DNA of 64,000 nucleotides, from assembly GCA_900317365.1 (NCBI GenBank), contig ONGM01000174.1:1-64000 (forward strand). The letters run 5' to 3'. The stretch comes from an uncultured Planctomycetota bacterium (lineage in GTDB: Bacteria; Planctomycetota; Planctomycetia; Pirellulales; Thermoguttaceae). The notes under the pieces are model-generated. The model was not told where the DNA came from, ran no database searches, and saw only the letters and a program-made list of their open reading frames with translations. This document shows positions 44,891-54,580 of this stretch, in pieces. How positions within the stretch are numbered: position 1 is the stretch's first letter; the number at the start of each line of letters is the position of its first letter. A program made the position numbers and the translations under genes.

Positions 44891-46483
44891 CTATTTCTTC
44901 GCGTCGGCTCCGGCGGCTCGTTGTAGCTCTTGTCCGACGCCTTCGTTTGAACGCGGCACGAGCTTGAACGATTCCACGATCTCGTTGCCGGAATCGTCGT
45001 ATTGCTCGAGCAAATCGGCGCGCAGTTCAAACATAATCGTGGCCTGCGCTCCGTTCTTATCGGTAACTAAGTAATAGACCCATCGGAAAGGCGATTCCTC
45101 GTATACCCCGTCGGCGACGACATAATAAACGGAGACGCCGCCTGCGCCGTCGTATTCCGCCTGTTCTTTAAATTCGACGAAGCGCTCTCCTAGACCCTTT
45201 TGAATTTGTTCTTTGTATCCGGCGAGGGACGGTTTCGTCGTGAGGTCGATTTTTCCGTTGGAAAGAATGTTGCATTGCGCGATCGCTTCTCCGCCGTCGA
45301 GATAGCATAGGGACGTAATCTTCGCGCCGTCTTCGATCATCTTCCATTTACGAGAATGCTGGAACTTCCACGGGCCTTTGTGGGCGTTGTAGTACAGTTT
45401 CAGGAGTTCGTCGGTCGGATCAAGTTTCATCGAGGCGATCGTTTCGTCGCTGAGTTTGTCGGGCTTTTCGAGAGGCGCAATATTGATTTTTAGGGTGGCG
45501 TTCCAGTCGAGTCCGGGAGTAGCGACGCTTTGCGAGCGTCGTTCGGAAATATTGATTCCGAACCAGGTAATGCGTCGAGAATTGAGGTCAAATTGATATT
45601 TGCCTTCCATATCGAGACTGACGCTCGCGCCTTCGGCGGCGCACTCCAAAGTGCTTGGTCCGTCTTTTCCGTCTTTGTCTTTATCGCCGATTTGATAGAG
45701 TTCCACTTCGGCAAAGTTGTCGGCGATCGACGTAACCGAAAGGTGGATCGTATTGTTCTCAATGGCGTCAACGCCGAGCAACGCGACAACGGCGTCGTTC
45801 GACAACCGCCAATCTTCCCCGAGCTTGACCTCGCGATTCGGCAGCAACAAGTCGAGCATCGTCGTGTTGAAAGGCAGTTCGTGCAGAAGAGCGTATTGCT
45901 CGTCGCGCATGGCGCCGCCGAGAGAATAGACCTGCGTTTTTTTGCCGTCGTATTCGGAAACGACGAATTTTCGCGATTTATCGAGTTTTGGCAATGCGGT
46001 GTTGGCGCCGATTTTGCGCTTCATCCCCGCCTTTTCATATTGTCGGATTGTGCGAGCGGGACCGTTTGGCGTATATTTGTCGAACCGCTCTTCATACTTG
46101 AACCCGGCGGCGACTTCCATAGTGGCGCTCTCTTGCTTTCCGCTTTGTAACGTCTGAATGACCTGACCGTGCGCTTCGAGCGAGATTTCAACGACGTCGG
46201 CGGCGCCGGGTTTATGCGACGACGTTAGGTTGCACGATTCCTTCGCCGGCTGTTGCGGGTTAGCGGCGACAGGTCGATTCGGTTGCGGCGCGGTTACAGG
46301 CTGACGCAGTTGTCCCGCAGGTTGACGCTGAGGCGTGGCGAGTTGTCCTGCGCGCGATCCGACTCCGTTGCGCGCCGATTGCGCCATAGACTCGGCGCTC
46401 CATGCGAAAAGAACTGTCGCAACGCACGTTATCGCTATCGTGAACGCCGCCGCGCGATTTCGGTGAAAAGGACTCGATTCCAT
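44891..46483 (-). CDS. secreted protein of unknown function
   Basis: The 530-residue protein starts at ATG 46483 six bases after AAAGGGG. A signal peptide (AAAFTIAITCVATVLFAWSA, cut near SMA) is followed by a Gln/Pro-rich linker (about 40-85) and a beta-rich body. The body includes LLLPNREVKLGEDWRLS and GPWKFQHSRKWKMIEDG, with mixed alpha/beta near the end. No catalytic motif or family is recognised. It is a typical planctomycete periplasmic or outer-surface unknown. Confidence 0.75.
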   Translation of the reverse strand: MESSPFHRNRAAAFTIAITCVATVLFAWSAESMAQSARNGVGSRAGQLATPQRQPAGQLRQPVTAPQPNRPVAANPQQPAKESCNLTSSHKPGAADVVEISLEAHGQVIQTLQSGKQESATMEVAAGFKYEERFDKYTPNGPARTIRQYEKAGMKRKIGANTALPKLDKSRKFVVSEYDGKKTQVYSLGGAMRDEQYALLHELPFNTTMLDLLLPNREVKLGEDWRLSNDAVVALLGVDAIENNTIHLSVTSIADNFAEVELYQIGDKDKDGKDGPSTLECAAEGASVSLDMEGKYQFDLNSRRITWFGINISERRSQSVATPGLDWNATLKINIAPLEKPDKLSDETIASMKLDPTDELLKLYYNAHKGPWKFQHSRKWKMIEDGAKITSLCYLDGGEAIAQCNILSNGKIDLTTKPSLAGYKEQIQKGLGERFVEFKEQAEYDGAGGVSVYYVVADGVYEESPFRWVYYLVTDKNGAQATIMFELRADLLEQYDDSGNEIVESFKLVPRSNEGVGQELQRAAGADAKK

Positions 46484-46708
46484 TGTTACCCCTTTGTTTC
46501 GTAATTGAACGTCGCGACGTTGAGACGTCGCCTCGGTAACAATAGACTTTATTTCCCTTTTAATCAAGCCCAACGCTAGCGTATGACGTTGGGACGGCGT
46601 CGGCGACTCGACGGCGACTTGCGAGCGCTTGTTCGGGTTGACGCGGTCGGGTTATGAACTCGGTCCGTTGATCGCGTCCTTTCTTCAACTTTTCATTTTG
46701 ACGCGCGC

Positions 46709-47629
46709 TTAGAAGTCTTCCGGGAGGGCGTCCCGACAGGGAAGGTTAAAGAGTCGACGCGCGTTTTGGCAGGCGAGGTTGGCGATTTCTTCGATAGAAG
46801 AGTCGCGGAGTAGGGCGAGGCGTTTGGCGACGAAAACGGTCGTGAGAGGTTCGTTTCGTTCGAGTTTTCCTCGTAGCGGATGAGGCGTGAGGAACGGACA
46901 GTCGGTTTCTAATAGGAATCGATCGTTTGGCGTCTGTTTGGCGGTTTCCCAGATATGCGCGTATTTTTTATTTTCGTATGTAACAAAGCCGCCGAATCCG
47001 AGGTAGAATCCGCGTTCGATCCATCGCGCGCCTTGTTCCGGGGTACCGGTAAAAGAATGAACGACGCCGACAGGCGGGTCCGTCGGGGAGGCGATCGGGT
47101 ATCGGTTGCAAATGACGGCGTCGAGATCGTCGTTGGCGTCGCGCGAGTGAATAATAATTGGCAGACGGAGTTCGGAGGCGAGGTCGATCGTGTCGAGAAA
47201 AAAGTTGAGTTGTTCGTAGAAAGGAACGACGTCCCAATATCGATCAAGTCCCGTTTCCCCTAAGGCGACGAGGCGTCGATTTTCGCAGGGGACTTGGACT
47301 TCTTCACGCACGATCGCTTTGATCTCTTCCCACTCGTCGAATTGGAGCGCTTCGAGGTGATTCGGATGGACGCCGCATGCGGCGAAAAGAAAGGGGTAGC
47401 GTTTCGCGAGATCCAATGCGCGCCGGGACGTTTGAAGATCGACGGCGGGACAGACGGCGGCGGCGAGAAAGGGACGAAAGAGCGGGTCGTTTAGGTCGCG
47501 GCCTTTGACTTCCGGCATGACGCCGCGCCGGGATCGCGTAATGAGATTTTCAAGGTCGGGCTCGAAATCTTCAAGATTAAGGTGCGCGTGCGTGTCGATT
47601 AACGGGATCGTGCGTTGTGTTTGCGTCAT
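46709..47629 (-). CDS. TatD-family metal-dependent hydrolase/DNase
   Basis: This 306-residue TIM-barrel metallohydrolase shows DTHAHL at the N-terminus (His14, His16), a CGVHPNHLE segment, VALGETGLDRYW (metal Glu), IIIHSRDA (metal His), VVHSFTG and LLETDCPFLTPHPLRG (metal Asp). It is longer than E. coli TatD (about 260) because of an insert around residues 25-50 (TRSRRGVMPEVKGRDLNDPL). Family members act as 3'-5' DNases or in tRNA/D-aminoacyl quality control; which applies here is unknown. Confidence 0.92.
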   Translation of the reverse strand: MTQTQRTIPLIDTHAHLNLEDFEPDLENLITRSRRGVMPEVKGRDLNDPLFRPFLAAAVCPAVDLQTSRRALDLAKRYPFLFAACGVHPNHLEALQFDEWEEIKAIVREEVQVPCENRRLVALGETGLDRYWDVVPFYEQLNFFLDTIDLASELRLPIIIHSRDANDDLDAVICNRYPIASPTDPPVGVVHSFTGTPEQGARWIERGFYLGFGGFVTYENKKYAHIWETAKQTPNDRFLLETDCPFLTPHPLRGKLERNEPLTTVFVAKRLALLRDSSIEEIANLACQNARRLFNLPCRDALPEDF

Positions 47630-47999
47630 GGGAATTGCCGATCAATACTACGAGGGAGTTTTGTGTAAAAACGCGCAAAGGATTTCTTAGCGACACGTCT
47701 ATGATACCGCGCGAATCGATTTTCACAATGAGCCGTTTTCTCAATGAGTCGGCGTCGCGCGCTTTATTCGATCGACGCTTTGTCAAGAAAAAAAGATCGC
47801 GAGGATGTTGATTTGCGTCGGTCTTTATTTTCTTTTTAAAGTCTGTACAATATACGTTGTTGAATGAGAGCTTGGGTTGGAGTCGGAAGTCTTTTTGTCG
47901 TAGCTTTACCGGCGAAGAGGCGTTCGCGCGTTCGACGAAAAGTCATTTCATCGTAGAACTTGACGCCATTGGCAAGTCATGCTTCTCGGAGGAACCATT
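47630..47999. other. intergenic region between the TatD-type gene and csrA
   Basis: Of these 370 bp only a TACAAT at 47846-47851 in an AT-rich stretch stands out as a -10 candidate for csrA; no good -35 accompanies it. I see no gene. Confidence 0.4.
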
Positions 48000-48311
48000 A
48001 TGTTAGTTTTATCCCGCAAGAAAAACGAAAGCGTCATATTAGGCGACAAGATCCGCGTCGTGGTGCTCGACGTTCGAGGCGATAAGGTTCAACTTGGCAT
48101 AGAAGCTCCGAGCGACGTGTTGGTCTATCGTAGCGAAGTTTTCGATCGGATTCGTCAACGTGGCGAGAAATCAAAGAAGGACGAAGAGGAAAATACGATC
48201 GTTACGCTTGATTTTTCGCGCGAAGAAGTCGTCTTGAAAACGAAGCCGAGCGCTTCCGCCGATCGAGAGTCGGACGAAACTTATTGCGAAAGTAATGAGT
48301 CGAGGCGATAA
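48000..48311 (+). CDS. csrA: carbon storage regulator CsrA with C-terminal extension
   Basis: This small RNA-binding protein blocks or stabilises mRNAs by binding GGA motifs. MLVLSRKKNESVILGDKIRV opens the protein, and VQLGIEAPSDVLVYRSEVFDRI completes the canonical fold by residue about 55. GGAGGA precedes ATG 48000. With 103 residues it exceeds the usual 60-75 by a charged tail (KSKKDEEE, then a Ser/Glu-rich end). In other bacteria CsrA controls flagellin and glycogen; here it may reach glgX or the sigma factor. Flagellar partners such as FliW are absent from the window. Confidence 0.94.
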   Translation: MLVLSRKKNESVILGDKIRVVVLDVRGDKVQLGIEAPSDVLVYRSEVFDRIRQRGEKSKKDEEENTIVTLDFSREEVVLKTKPSASADRESDETYCESNESRR

Positions 48312-48522
48312 GTCGCGTTGACGTTCGCGCGTTTTTTCAGGTCTTACGCGTCGAATGGAAAGAACGTTTGCGATCGTCGAGGACGGCGTTCCGTCGGCGT
48401 TGTTCGTCCTTTGATCGAGGCCTTATAAATAGCGCGACGCGGCGGACGCGTGAGTTGTCTTGCGCGTTGCATATAGGCGTCGACTATCGAACCGGCGCCG
48501 TGTTGTTTTTTCGAAAAGTGAA

Positions 48523-51129
48523 ATGATTCGACGTCGGTTTATTGCGAAAAGCGCGTTTGTCGCGCTGTGTTTCTCCCTTTTTATTCTTTTGTTTTGCGTT
48601 TCCGATTTAGCGGCTCAAAAGGCGACGGTGAACGTTAAAGCTCCGATCGTCGCGACGGACTCTGTCGACGCGGAAGAATACGCATCCGATGACGCCGAAA
48701 ATGAGACCGACCTTCAAGACGACGCGAGCGAAGACGGAAGGACCGCGTTTTTGAACGCCGAGGCCGTGCGCGCGTCGATCGACGGCGCAATTGACTTCTT
48801 AAGGAGTCGTCAGAAGAAGAACGGCGAGTGGTCGGAATATCCCGGTTATTCGCCAGGCACGACGGCGTTGTGCGCGCTCGCGCTATTGACCGCCGGACTC
48901 GATTCTTCCGATCCGACCGTTTCGCGCGCGCTCGATTATCTTGACGATATCGCGCCTTTGCAACAGAATCAAACCTATCCGATATCGCTCCAAACGATGG
49001 CGTTCTGTCTTGCGGATCCGATGAAATACCGCGAGAACATTAAAGCGAACGTCGCGTGGCTGATTGAACGCCAGATGAAGACTCAGAACGAGCATCGCGG
49101 CGGATGGACATACGTCGGAAATAATCAGGATTCCGAGCGCGCGGACAACTCCAACTCTCAATTTGCTCTTTTGGCGCTCTACGAAGCCGAATTGGTCGGA
49201 ATCGAGATCGAGGACGCCGTTTGGAAAAGCGCGGAAGATTACTGGTTTCGCATGCAGAACGCGGACGGATCGTGGGGCTATCGCGCGTCGCCGCTCAATC
49301 CACCGGATTTCCCCAGCGGGTACGGAACCGGCAGTATGACGTGCGCCGGAATCGCGGCGCTCGCGATTTGTTCCGGCGTTCGCGAAGCGGCGCGCGCTCG
49401 CCTCGACGGCGACGGCGCCGTCTGCTGTCAAGAGCAAGAAGACGAGACCGCCGCGCGTATTTCGCGCGGATTAACGTGGCTCGGAAAGCATTTCAGCGCG
49501 CAAACGAACCCCGGACGATCCGCCGCAAGCAGTTCATACTTCTATTACTACCTCTACGGTCTGGAACGCGTCGGTCGGCTTACCGCCAATCGATTTGTCG
49601 GAAAAAGCGATTGGTACCGCGAAGGCGCGGAAACTCTCCTGCGACGTAAAGGCGCGCTCTCGAACTACTGGAACGCCCAAAAAGATTTCGACAACAATAA
49701 CGCGATCACGACGTCGTTCGCCCTCTTATTCCTTTCGAAAGGTCGCTGGCCGATCCTTGTGTCAAAGGCGAAATACGGCGACGACGACGGATGGAACGAG
49801 CATCCTAACGATTTCGCGCGATTGACCGCGCGCGTCGAGCAAGAGTGGGATCAGCGTATGGTTTGGCAAACGATTGATTTGCGCAAATCGACGCTCGACG
49901 ATCTGCTTCAGACCCCTATTCTCGCTATTAACGGAACGCACTCGCCCTTGCCGAAGGATCCGAAAGAGCGCAAGCGTCTCGTGGAAACGTTGCGCGGATA
50001 TCTTGAGCAAGGCGGGTTTATTTTCGCGGAAGCGATCGACGGCGACCTCTCCTTTGAAACGGGTTTCCGCGAACTTATCGCGCAAACTTTGCCGGAAGGA
50101 GAGAGTTCGCTCCGACTTCTCGAACCGGATCATCCGATCTGGACGGCGGAGAAAAGGATTCGCCCGGCGTATCTGCGGCCTGTTTACGGCGCCGATTTCG
50201 GGTGTCGAACGAGCGTCGTTTTCGTACCGGCGCATCGTCCGCGACAAGGGTCGAGCGTAGCGTCGGATCGACCGTCGCTGTCGTGCTTGTGGGAAGCGTC
50301 TGCGAAACGTCCTCGCGGGGTTCCCGTAGGCGCGCCGCCGACGGAAAAAGCGCTCGCCGAACAGGAGGCGGCGTTTGAACTCGGCGTCAATATCTGCGCG
50401 TACGCGACGAATCGCGAAATGAAGTTTAAGGATGAAATTTCAGCCGACGTCGCTCAAGAACTCGAACGCGATAAGGAGCTCACGAACAGTCTTTTCGTCG
50501 GGATTTTGGAATGCGGCGCCGGGTCGTCGTGCGCGCCGCACGCGATTCCTAATCTCATGAAGACGATACGATCTCGTCTCGGGGTTCCGACTCAAGGCTT
50601 CGTTCCGCGCGTGAGCGCGAAAACGGACGACGTTTTCGATTATCCGATTCTTTTTACGCACGGTCGCAACGATTTCACGTTCTCAGACGAGGAACGCGAA
50701 CGCTTGCGCGAGTATTTCGATCGCGGCGGCTTCCTCTTTGTCAACGCCGTTTGCGCGTCCGAAACCTTTGAGACGGCGTTCGAACGCGAGTTCGCCGTTT
50801 TGTTTCCGGACGAAGAGCTAGTCGACGTTCCGCCGGACGATCCGCTGTTTACCGGAAAATACGGCGGCTTTAAAATCGAGCGTTTGGAATATCGTCGCGT
50901 CGCGCGAGGCGAGGAGAACGCGGAACGCGGCGCCTCGTCGGAAGCGCAGGCGGAGCGTCCGCGACTGAAAGGTCTCGCGCGGGAAGGACGATGGGTTCTT
51001 CTCTTTTCGCGGGACGACGTGAGTTGCGCGCTCGAAAATTCCGTAGCGGCGAATTGCGAGGGTTTGACGCCGAAAAGCGCGTTCTATCTCGCGACGAATA
51101 TCCTGTTTTACGCAGCGGAGTCTTTTTGA
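48523..51129 (+). CDS. exported DUF4159 protein with prenyltransferase/squalene-oxidase-type repeats
   Basis: The 868-residue protein starts at ATG 48523 with a signal peptide (cut near DLAAQ). Residues about 80-400 carry repeats of the prenyltransferase/terpenoid-cyclase toroid: AIDFLRSRQKKNGEWSEYPG, WLIERQMKT...GGWTY and YWFRMQNADGSWGY. Two DUF4159-like ThuA/glutamine-amidotransferase-type domains follow (about 440-545 and 705-868), each with a QGGFIFAEA or RGGFLFVNA strand. This architecture recurs in planctomycetes and is of unknown function. The terpene-like repeats are probably structural, because no DxDD motif is visible. Confidence 0.85.
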   Translation: MIRRRFIAKSAFVALCFSLFILLFCVSDLAAQKATVNVKAPIVATDSVDAEEYASDDAENETDLQDDASEDGRTAFLNAEAVRASIDGAIDFLRSRQKKNGEWSEYPGYSPGTTALCALALLTAGLDSSDPTVSRALDYLDDIAPLQQNQTYPISLQTMAFCLADPMKYRENIKANVAWLIERQMKTQNEHRGGWTYVGNNQDSERADNSNSQFALLALYEAELVGIEIEDAVWKSAEDYWFRMQNADGSWGYRASPLNPPDFPSGYGTGSMTCAGIAALAICSGVREAARARLDGDGAVCCQEQEDETAARISRGLTWLGKHFSAQTNPGRSAASSSYFYYYLYGLERVGRLTANRFVGKSDWYREGAETLLRRKGALSNYWNAQKDFDNNNAITTSFALLFLSKGRWPILVSKAKYGDDDGWNEHPNDFARLTARVEQEWDQRMVWQTIDLRKSTLDDLLQTPILAINGTHSPLPKDPKERKRLVETLRGYLEQGGFIFAEAIDGDLSFETGFRELIAQTLPEGESSLRLLEPDHPIWTAEKRIRPAYLRPVYGADFGCRTSVVFVPAHRPRQGSSVASDRPSLSCLWEASAKRPRGVPVGAPPTEKALAEQEAAFELGVNICAYATNREMKFKDEISADVAQELERDKELTNSLFVGILECGAGSSCAPHAIPNLMKTIRSRLGVPTQGFVPRVSAKTDDVFDYPILFTHGRNDFTFSDEERERLREYFDRGGFLFVNAVCASETFETAFEREFAVLFPDEELVDVPPDDPLFTGKYGGFKIERLEYRRVARGEENAERGASSEAQAERPRLKGLAREGRWVLLFSRDDVSCALENSVAANCEGLTPKSAFYLATNILFYAAESF

Positions 51130-51264
51130 CGCGCTAATTTTAACAAAAGGTTTTGCGACCATTTGCGCGGACGATTTGCTCGTTTGCGTCGAGCCAGGTC
51201 GCTTTATACGGGGAACTAAAAGGTTTCGAGCATATTTTCATTAAAAAGAAGTTCGGACTCCTAC

Positions 51265-51292
51265 TTGCATAGGATTGAATTCTCGTTAAAAT
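51265..51292 (+). promoter_or_regulatory. promoter of the ffh cluster
   Basis: TTGCAT, a 16-bp spacer and TAAAAT lie about 137 bp upstream of ffh ATG 51429. Nothing else is evident in the 299-bp gap. Confidence 0.6.
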
Positions 51293-51428
51293 AGGTTAAA
51301 TTTAGCTCCGGGTTTTGATGGAGCGAGGTCGAGTTCCGGGCAATTGGCGCGCGGAACGGCGGCGCGAAATGGCGTTGCGACGTTCCGCGCCGCGCGTCTC
51401 ACTTGCAGAAGAGTTCAAAGGTCGACAC

Positions 51429-52904
51429 ATGTTTGAATCGTTGACGGATCGATTAAGCGCGGCGTTTCGCACGATGACTGGTCGCGGTCGACTGACCGAG
51501 TCGAATATTAGCGAAGGTCTCGAATTAGTGCGTCAGGCTCTTTTGGAAGCGGACGCCAGCGTTGAGGTCGCGCGAAAATTCGTTGATTCAGCGCGCGAAA
51601 AATTCCTCGGTTCCGAAGTTTCGCGCGCTTTGAATCCGACTCAACAGATTTTGAAGATCGTCAACGAAGAGTTGATCAACCTCATGGGGCCGGGCGATTC
51701 GTCGATTCGTCAGGTCGAACCTTTTACGACGCTCATGCTATGCGGTCTTCAAGGATCCGGTAAGACGACGACGTGCGGTAAGTTGGCGAAGCGCATTCAA
51801 TCGACCGGCGGCAAGCCGATGCTCGTCGCCGCCGACTTGCAGCGTCCTGCGGCTATCGACCAGCTTGAAACGCTCGCCGGTCAGCTCAACGTTCCCGTCT
51901 TTGTCGATCGCGAGTGTAAAGATCCGGTCGACGTTTGTAAGCGCGCGGTTAAAGAGGCGGGTAAACTCGGCGTTACGCACGTTATTCTCGACACGGCGGG
52001 GCGTTTGCACGTCGACGACGACTTGATGCAACAGCTCAAAGACGTCGAGCGCAAAGTCGAGCCGGACGAAGTTTATTTCGTCGTCGACGCCATGACGGGT
52101 CAGGACGCGGTCAATAGCGCGAAGGCGTTCAACGACGCGCTTTCCATCGACGGCGTTATTTTGACTAAGCTCGACGGCGACGCGCGCGGCGGCGCGGCGC
52201 TCTCCGTTAAGACGATTACCGGCGTGCCGATTAAGTTCGTCGGCGTCGGCGAAACGCTCGACGCGCTCGACGAGTTCCACCCGGATCGTATGGCGAGTCG
52301 AATGCTCGGCATGGGCGATATTATGACGCTCATCGAGACCGCGCAGTCGAAGTTCGACGAAGAGGAACTCAAGCGCCAGCAAGAGCAACTTGAGAAAGGC
52401 GTCTTTACGCTCGACGATTTCCGCAAACAGATGAAGCAAGCGTCTCGTTTGGGATCGATGGGCAAGATCATGAGCATGATCCCCGGTATGGGCCGCATAA
52501 GCGGTATTCTCGGCGAGCTGAACGTCGATCCCGACAAAGAAATGCGCAAAATCGGTGCGATAATCGACTCAATGACGCTTGAAGAACGCCGGAAGCCGGA
52601 TATAATCGACTCTCGCCGCAAAAAGCGGATTGCTGCCGGCGCCGGCGTCGAAGTTACGCGCGTGAACGAACTTCTCAAAATGCACCAGCAAATGGCGACG
52701 ATGGCGAAAAGTTTTGCCGGCGGCGGCGCCATGGATCGTATGCGAATGCTGTCCGCGTTGACGCAACAAGTCTCCTCGAATCCTTTTGGGCAGATGGGTC
52801 CCGTCAAGAAAGGTTCGACCGGTAAGCGTTTAACTCCGAAAGAACGCGAAGCAAACCGTAAACGACTTGAAAAACTGCGTCGCGATAAGAAACGTAAAAA
52901 GTAA
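51429..52904 (+). CDS. ffh: signal recognition particle protein Ffh (SRP54)
   Basis: This 491-residue GTPase binds signal sequences and 4.5S RNA and delivers ribosomes to the membrane. The N-domain helix, G1 GLQGSGKT (106-113), G3 DTAGR near 190, G4 TKLDG and the conserved ADLQRPAAIDQL are visible. A Met-rich M-domain with IPGMGRISG and RRKKRIAAGAG, the RNA-binding helix, follows. ATG 51429 follows AAAGG; a longer in-frame start at 51315 is not homologous. It heads a cluster with rpsP, trmD and rplS. Confidence 0.97.
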   Translation: MFESLTDRLSAAFRTMTGRGRLTESNISEGLELVRQALLEADASVEVARKFVDSAREKFLGSEVSRALNPTQQILKIVNEELINLMGPGDSSIRQVEPFTTLMLCGLQGSGKTTTCGKLAKRIQSTGGKPMLVAADLQRPAAIDQLETLAGQLNVPVFVDRECKDPVDVCKRAVKEAGKLGVTHVILDTAGRLHVDDDLMQQLKDVERKVEPDEVYFVVDAMTGQDAVNSAKAFNDALSIDGVILTKLDGDARGGAALSVKTITGVPIKFVGVGETLDALDEFHPDRMASRMLGMGDIMTLIETAQSKFDEEELKRQQEQLEKGVFTLDDFRKQMKQASRLGSMGKIMSMIPGMGRISGILGELNVDPDKEMRKIGAIIDSMTLEERRKPDIIDSRRKKRIAAGAGVEVTRVNELLKMHQQMATMAKSFAGGGAMDRMRMLSALTQQVSSNPFGQMGPVKKGSTGKRLTPKEREANRKRLEKLRRDKKRKK

Positions 52905-53067
52905 CCTGCGTTCAATGATTGCGCAAGACGAGACAGCGCTTTCCTTCGAACGACGTTCAAATAGAGCAGAATTGGGAAACCCCATGAAAGCGTGCAAGCG
53001 CGACGCGACGGTCAACGACAGTCGTCGACGATCGGTCCCCGAAAGCGTCGGCTTGAACGTTAAAACC

Positions 53068-53081
53068 TGGTCTTCTGACCA
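53068..53081 (+). promoter_or_regulatory. small hairpin just before rpsP
   Basis: TGGTC-TTCT-GACCA lies 28 bp upstream of the rpsP start, between ffh and rpsP, and could tune translation. This is weak evidence. Confidence 0.3.
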
Positions 53082-53108
53082 AAACACAATGTTATAGGAG
53101 TTTATTAA

Positions 53109-53603
53109 GTGTCAGTTAGAATCCGTATGAAGAAATTTGGTCGCAAACACCGACCTTTTTTCCGCGTTGTCGCCGTTGACGCTCGTTGTCCTCGCGACGG
53201 TCGCGTCCTTGAAGAACTCGGTACGTATGATCCGCTCGTTCCGGAAACGGACGCGCGCGTTCAGCTCAAAGCCGATCGCGTTCTCTATTGGCTTTCCGTC
53301 GGCGCTCAGCCGAGCGACAAAGTCGCCGTCATGATCAAGAAGTACATTGAGTTCCCGGCCGATCCGAAACCGAATCAGCAGGGAAAGAAGACGCTGACCG
53401 ACGAGCAGATGAAAGATACGACGAAGAACCCGTACACTCTTCACAATCTCATTGAGAAGTACGGACAAACCGGAACGGCGCTCGAGAAGCAACAATCGGC
53501 GCTCGCTCGTTTGGCTGAGAGTCGTAAAGCGGTTCGCGGTTTTTCCGCATCGTTCATCGCCGCCGCTCCGGTCGCTGCGCCGGTCGTCGCCGACGCGGAA
53601 TAA
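53109..53603 (+). CDS. rpsP: ribosomal protein S16 (bS16) with long tail
   Basis: Translation begins at GTG 53109, eight bases after AGGAG. The S16 fold is clear: SVRIRMKKFGRKHRPFFRVV, RDGRVLEELGTYDP and ADRVLYWLSVGAQPSDKV. With 164 residues it is about twice the usual 80-90, owing to a C-terminal extension ending in Ala/Val-rich sequence. The next gene is trmD; rimM, which usually lies between them, is missing. Confidence 0.96.
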   Translation: MSVRIRMKKFGRKHRPFFRVVAVDARCPRDGRVLEELGTYDPLVPETDARVQLKADRVLYWLSVGAQPSDKVAVMIKKYIEFPADPKPNQQGKKTLTDEQMKDTTKNPYTLHNLIEKYGQTGTALEKQQSALARLAESRKAVRGFSASFIAAAPVAAPVVADAE

Positions 53604-53690
53604 CGACGTCGCTCACGTTAAGATTAGCGAAAACGCAACAGTTTTCGCGCGATATTTGATCGTCGCCGCGCGCGACCGAAGTTTGCCGTC

Positions 53691-54410
53691 ATGAGAATCG
53701 ATATAGCGACGCTTTTTCCCGGTATGTTTGAGAGCTACCTTTCGGAGAGTATCCTGGAAAATGCGATTTCTCGCGACTTGATTCAGATTAAACTTCACAA
53801 TATGCGCGACTGGGCGCACGATAAGCACAACACGATGGACGACCGACCTTTCGGCGGCGGTCCGGGCATGGTGTTGAAAGTCGACAGAGTCGTTCCGTGC
53901 GTTGAAGCGATTCAAGCGATGGACGCGCGACCTGGACGAGTCGTTATGTTGACTCCGCAAGGGAGAACCCTGACGCAACGCGTTGTGGAAGAACTTTCGA
54001 CCGAGGATCGGTTGATTCTACTTTGCGGGCGTTACGAAGGATTCGACCAACGAATCGTCGATATTCTCCAGCCTGATGAAATTTCGATCGGGGACTACGT
54101 TTTGAACGGCGGAGAAGTTGGCGCGATGGTCATAATAGACTCTGTTATGCGTCTGATTCCCGACGTGTTGGGGGACGAAGAGTCGGCTTCGACCGATTCT
54201 TTTTCCGCAGGTAATCGTTTACTCGAAGAAGATCAGTACACGCGTCCGCGCGAGTATCGAGGACGAAGCGTTCCCGAGATCTTGCTAAGCGGCGATCACG
54301 GTCTGATTGAAGAGTGGCGTAAAACCAATCGTCGATTGAAGACGTTCGCTCGACGTCCGGAGCTTTTATTCGAGGACGAACCGCCGTTTGAGAGTAACCG
54401 AACTCGGTAA
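53691..54410 (+). CDS. trmD: tRNA (guanine37-N1)-methyltransferase
   Basis: This 239-residue SPOUT methyltransferase adds methyl to G37 of tRNAs reading CNN, preventing frameshifting. It shows RIDIATLFPGMFESYLSES, FGGGPGMVLK, the trefoil knot LLCGRYEGFDQRI and ISIGDYVLNGGEVGAMVIID. The order rpsP-trmD-rplS is the conserved bacterial arrangement, confirming the call. Confidence 0.97.
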   Translation: MRIDIATLFPGMFESYLSESILENAISRDLIQIKLHNMRDWAHDKHNTMDDRPFGGGPGMVLKVDRVVPCVEAIQAMDARPGRVVMLTPQGRTLTQRVVEELSTEDRLILLCGRYEGFDQRIVDILQPDEISIGDYVLNGGEVGAMVIIDSVMRLIPDVLGDEESASTDSFSAGNRLLEEDQYTRPREYRGRSVPEILLSGDHGLIEEWRKTNRRLKTFARRPELLFEDEPPFESNRTR

Positions 54411-54580
54411 CGGGTTGCGCGGTTAAGCTTGCGGCGTAGAAGGAGCCGGGTTGATCGGTTCGCTTGCTAACGGAGTTAATTTAGCGTCAGCGATCCGTCT
54501 TCTTTTTAGTCCGACGCAGTTTGTTGGAAGTTTTTAACGCGCTCCTTAACAATAACTTATACGCATAAAGGAATATTTCC

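Noticed and set aside
48523-49760. Squalene-hopene cyclase
   Set aside because: Repeats resemble the toroid, but no DxDD catalytic motif is seen, and the protein has a signal peptide and DUF4159 domains.
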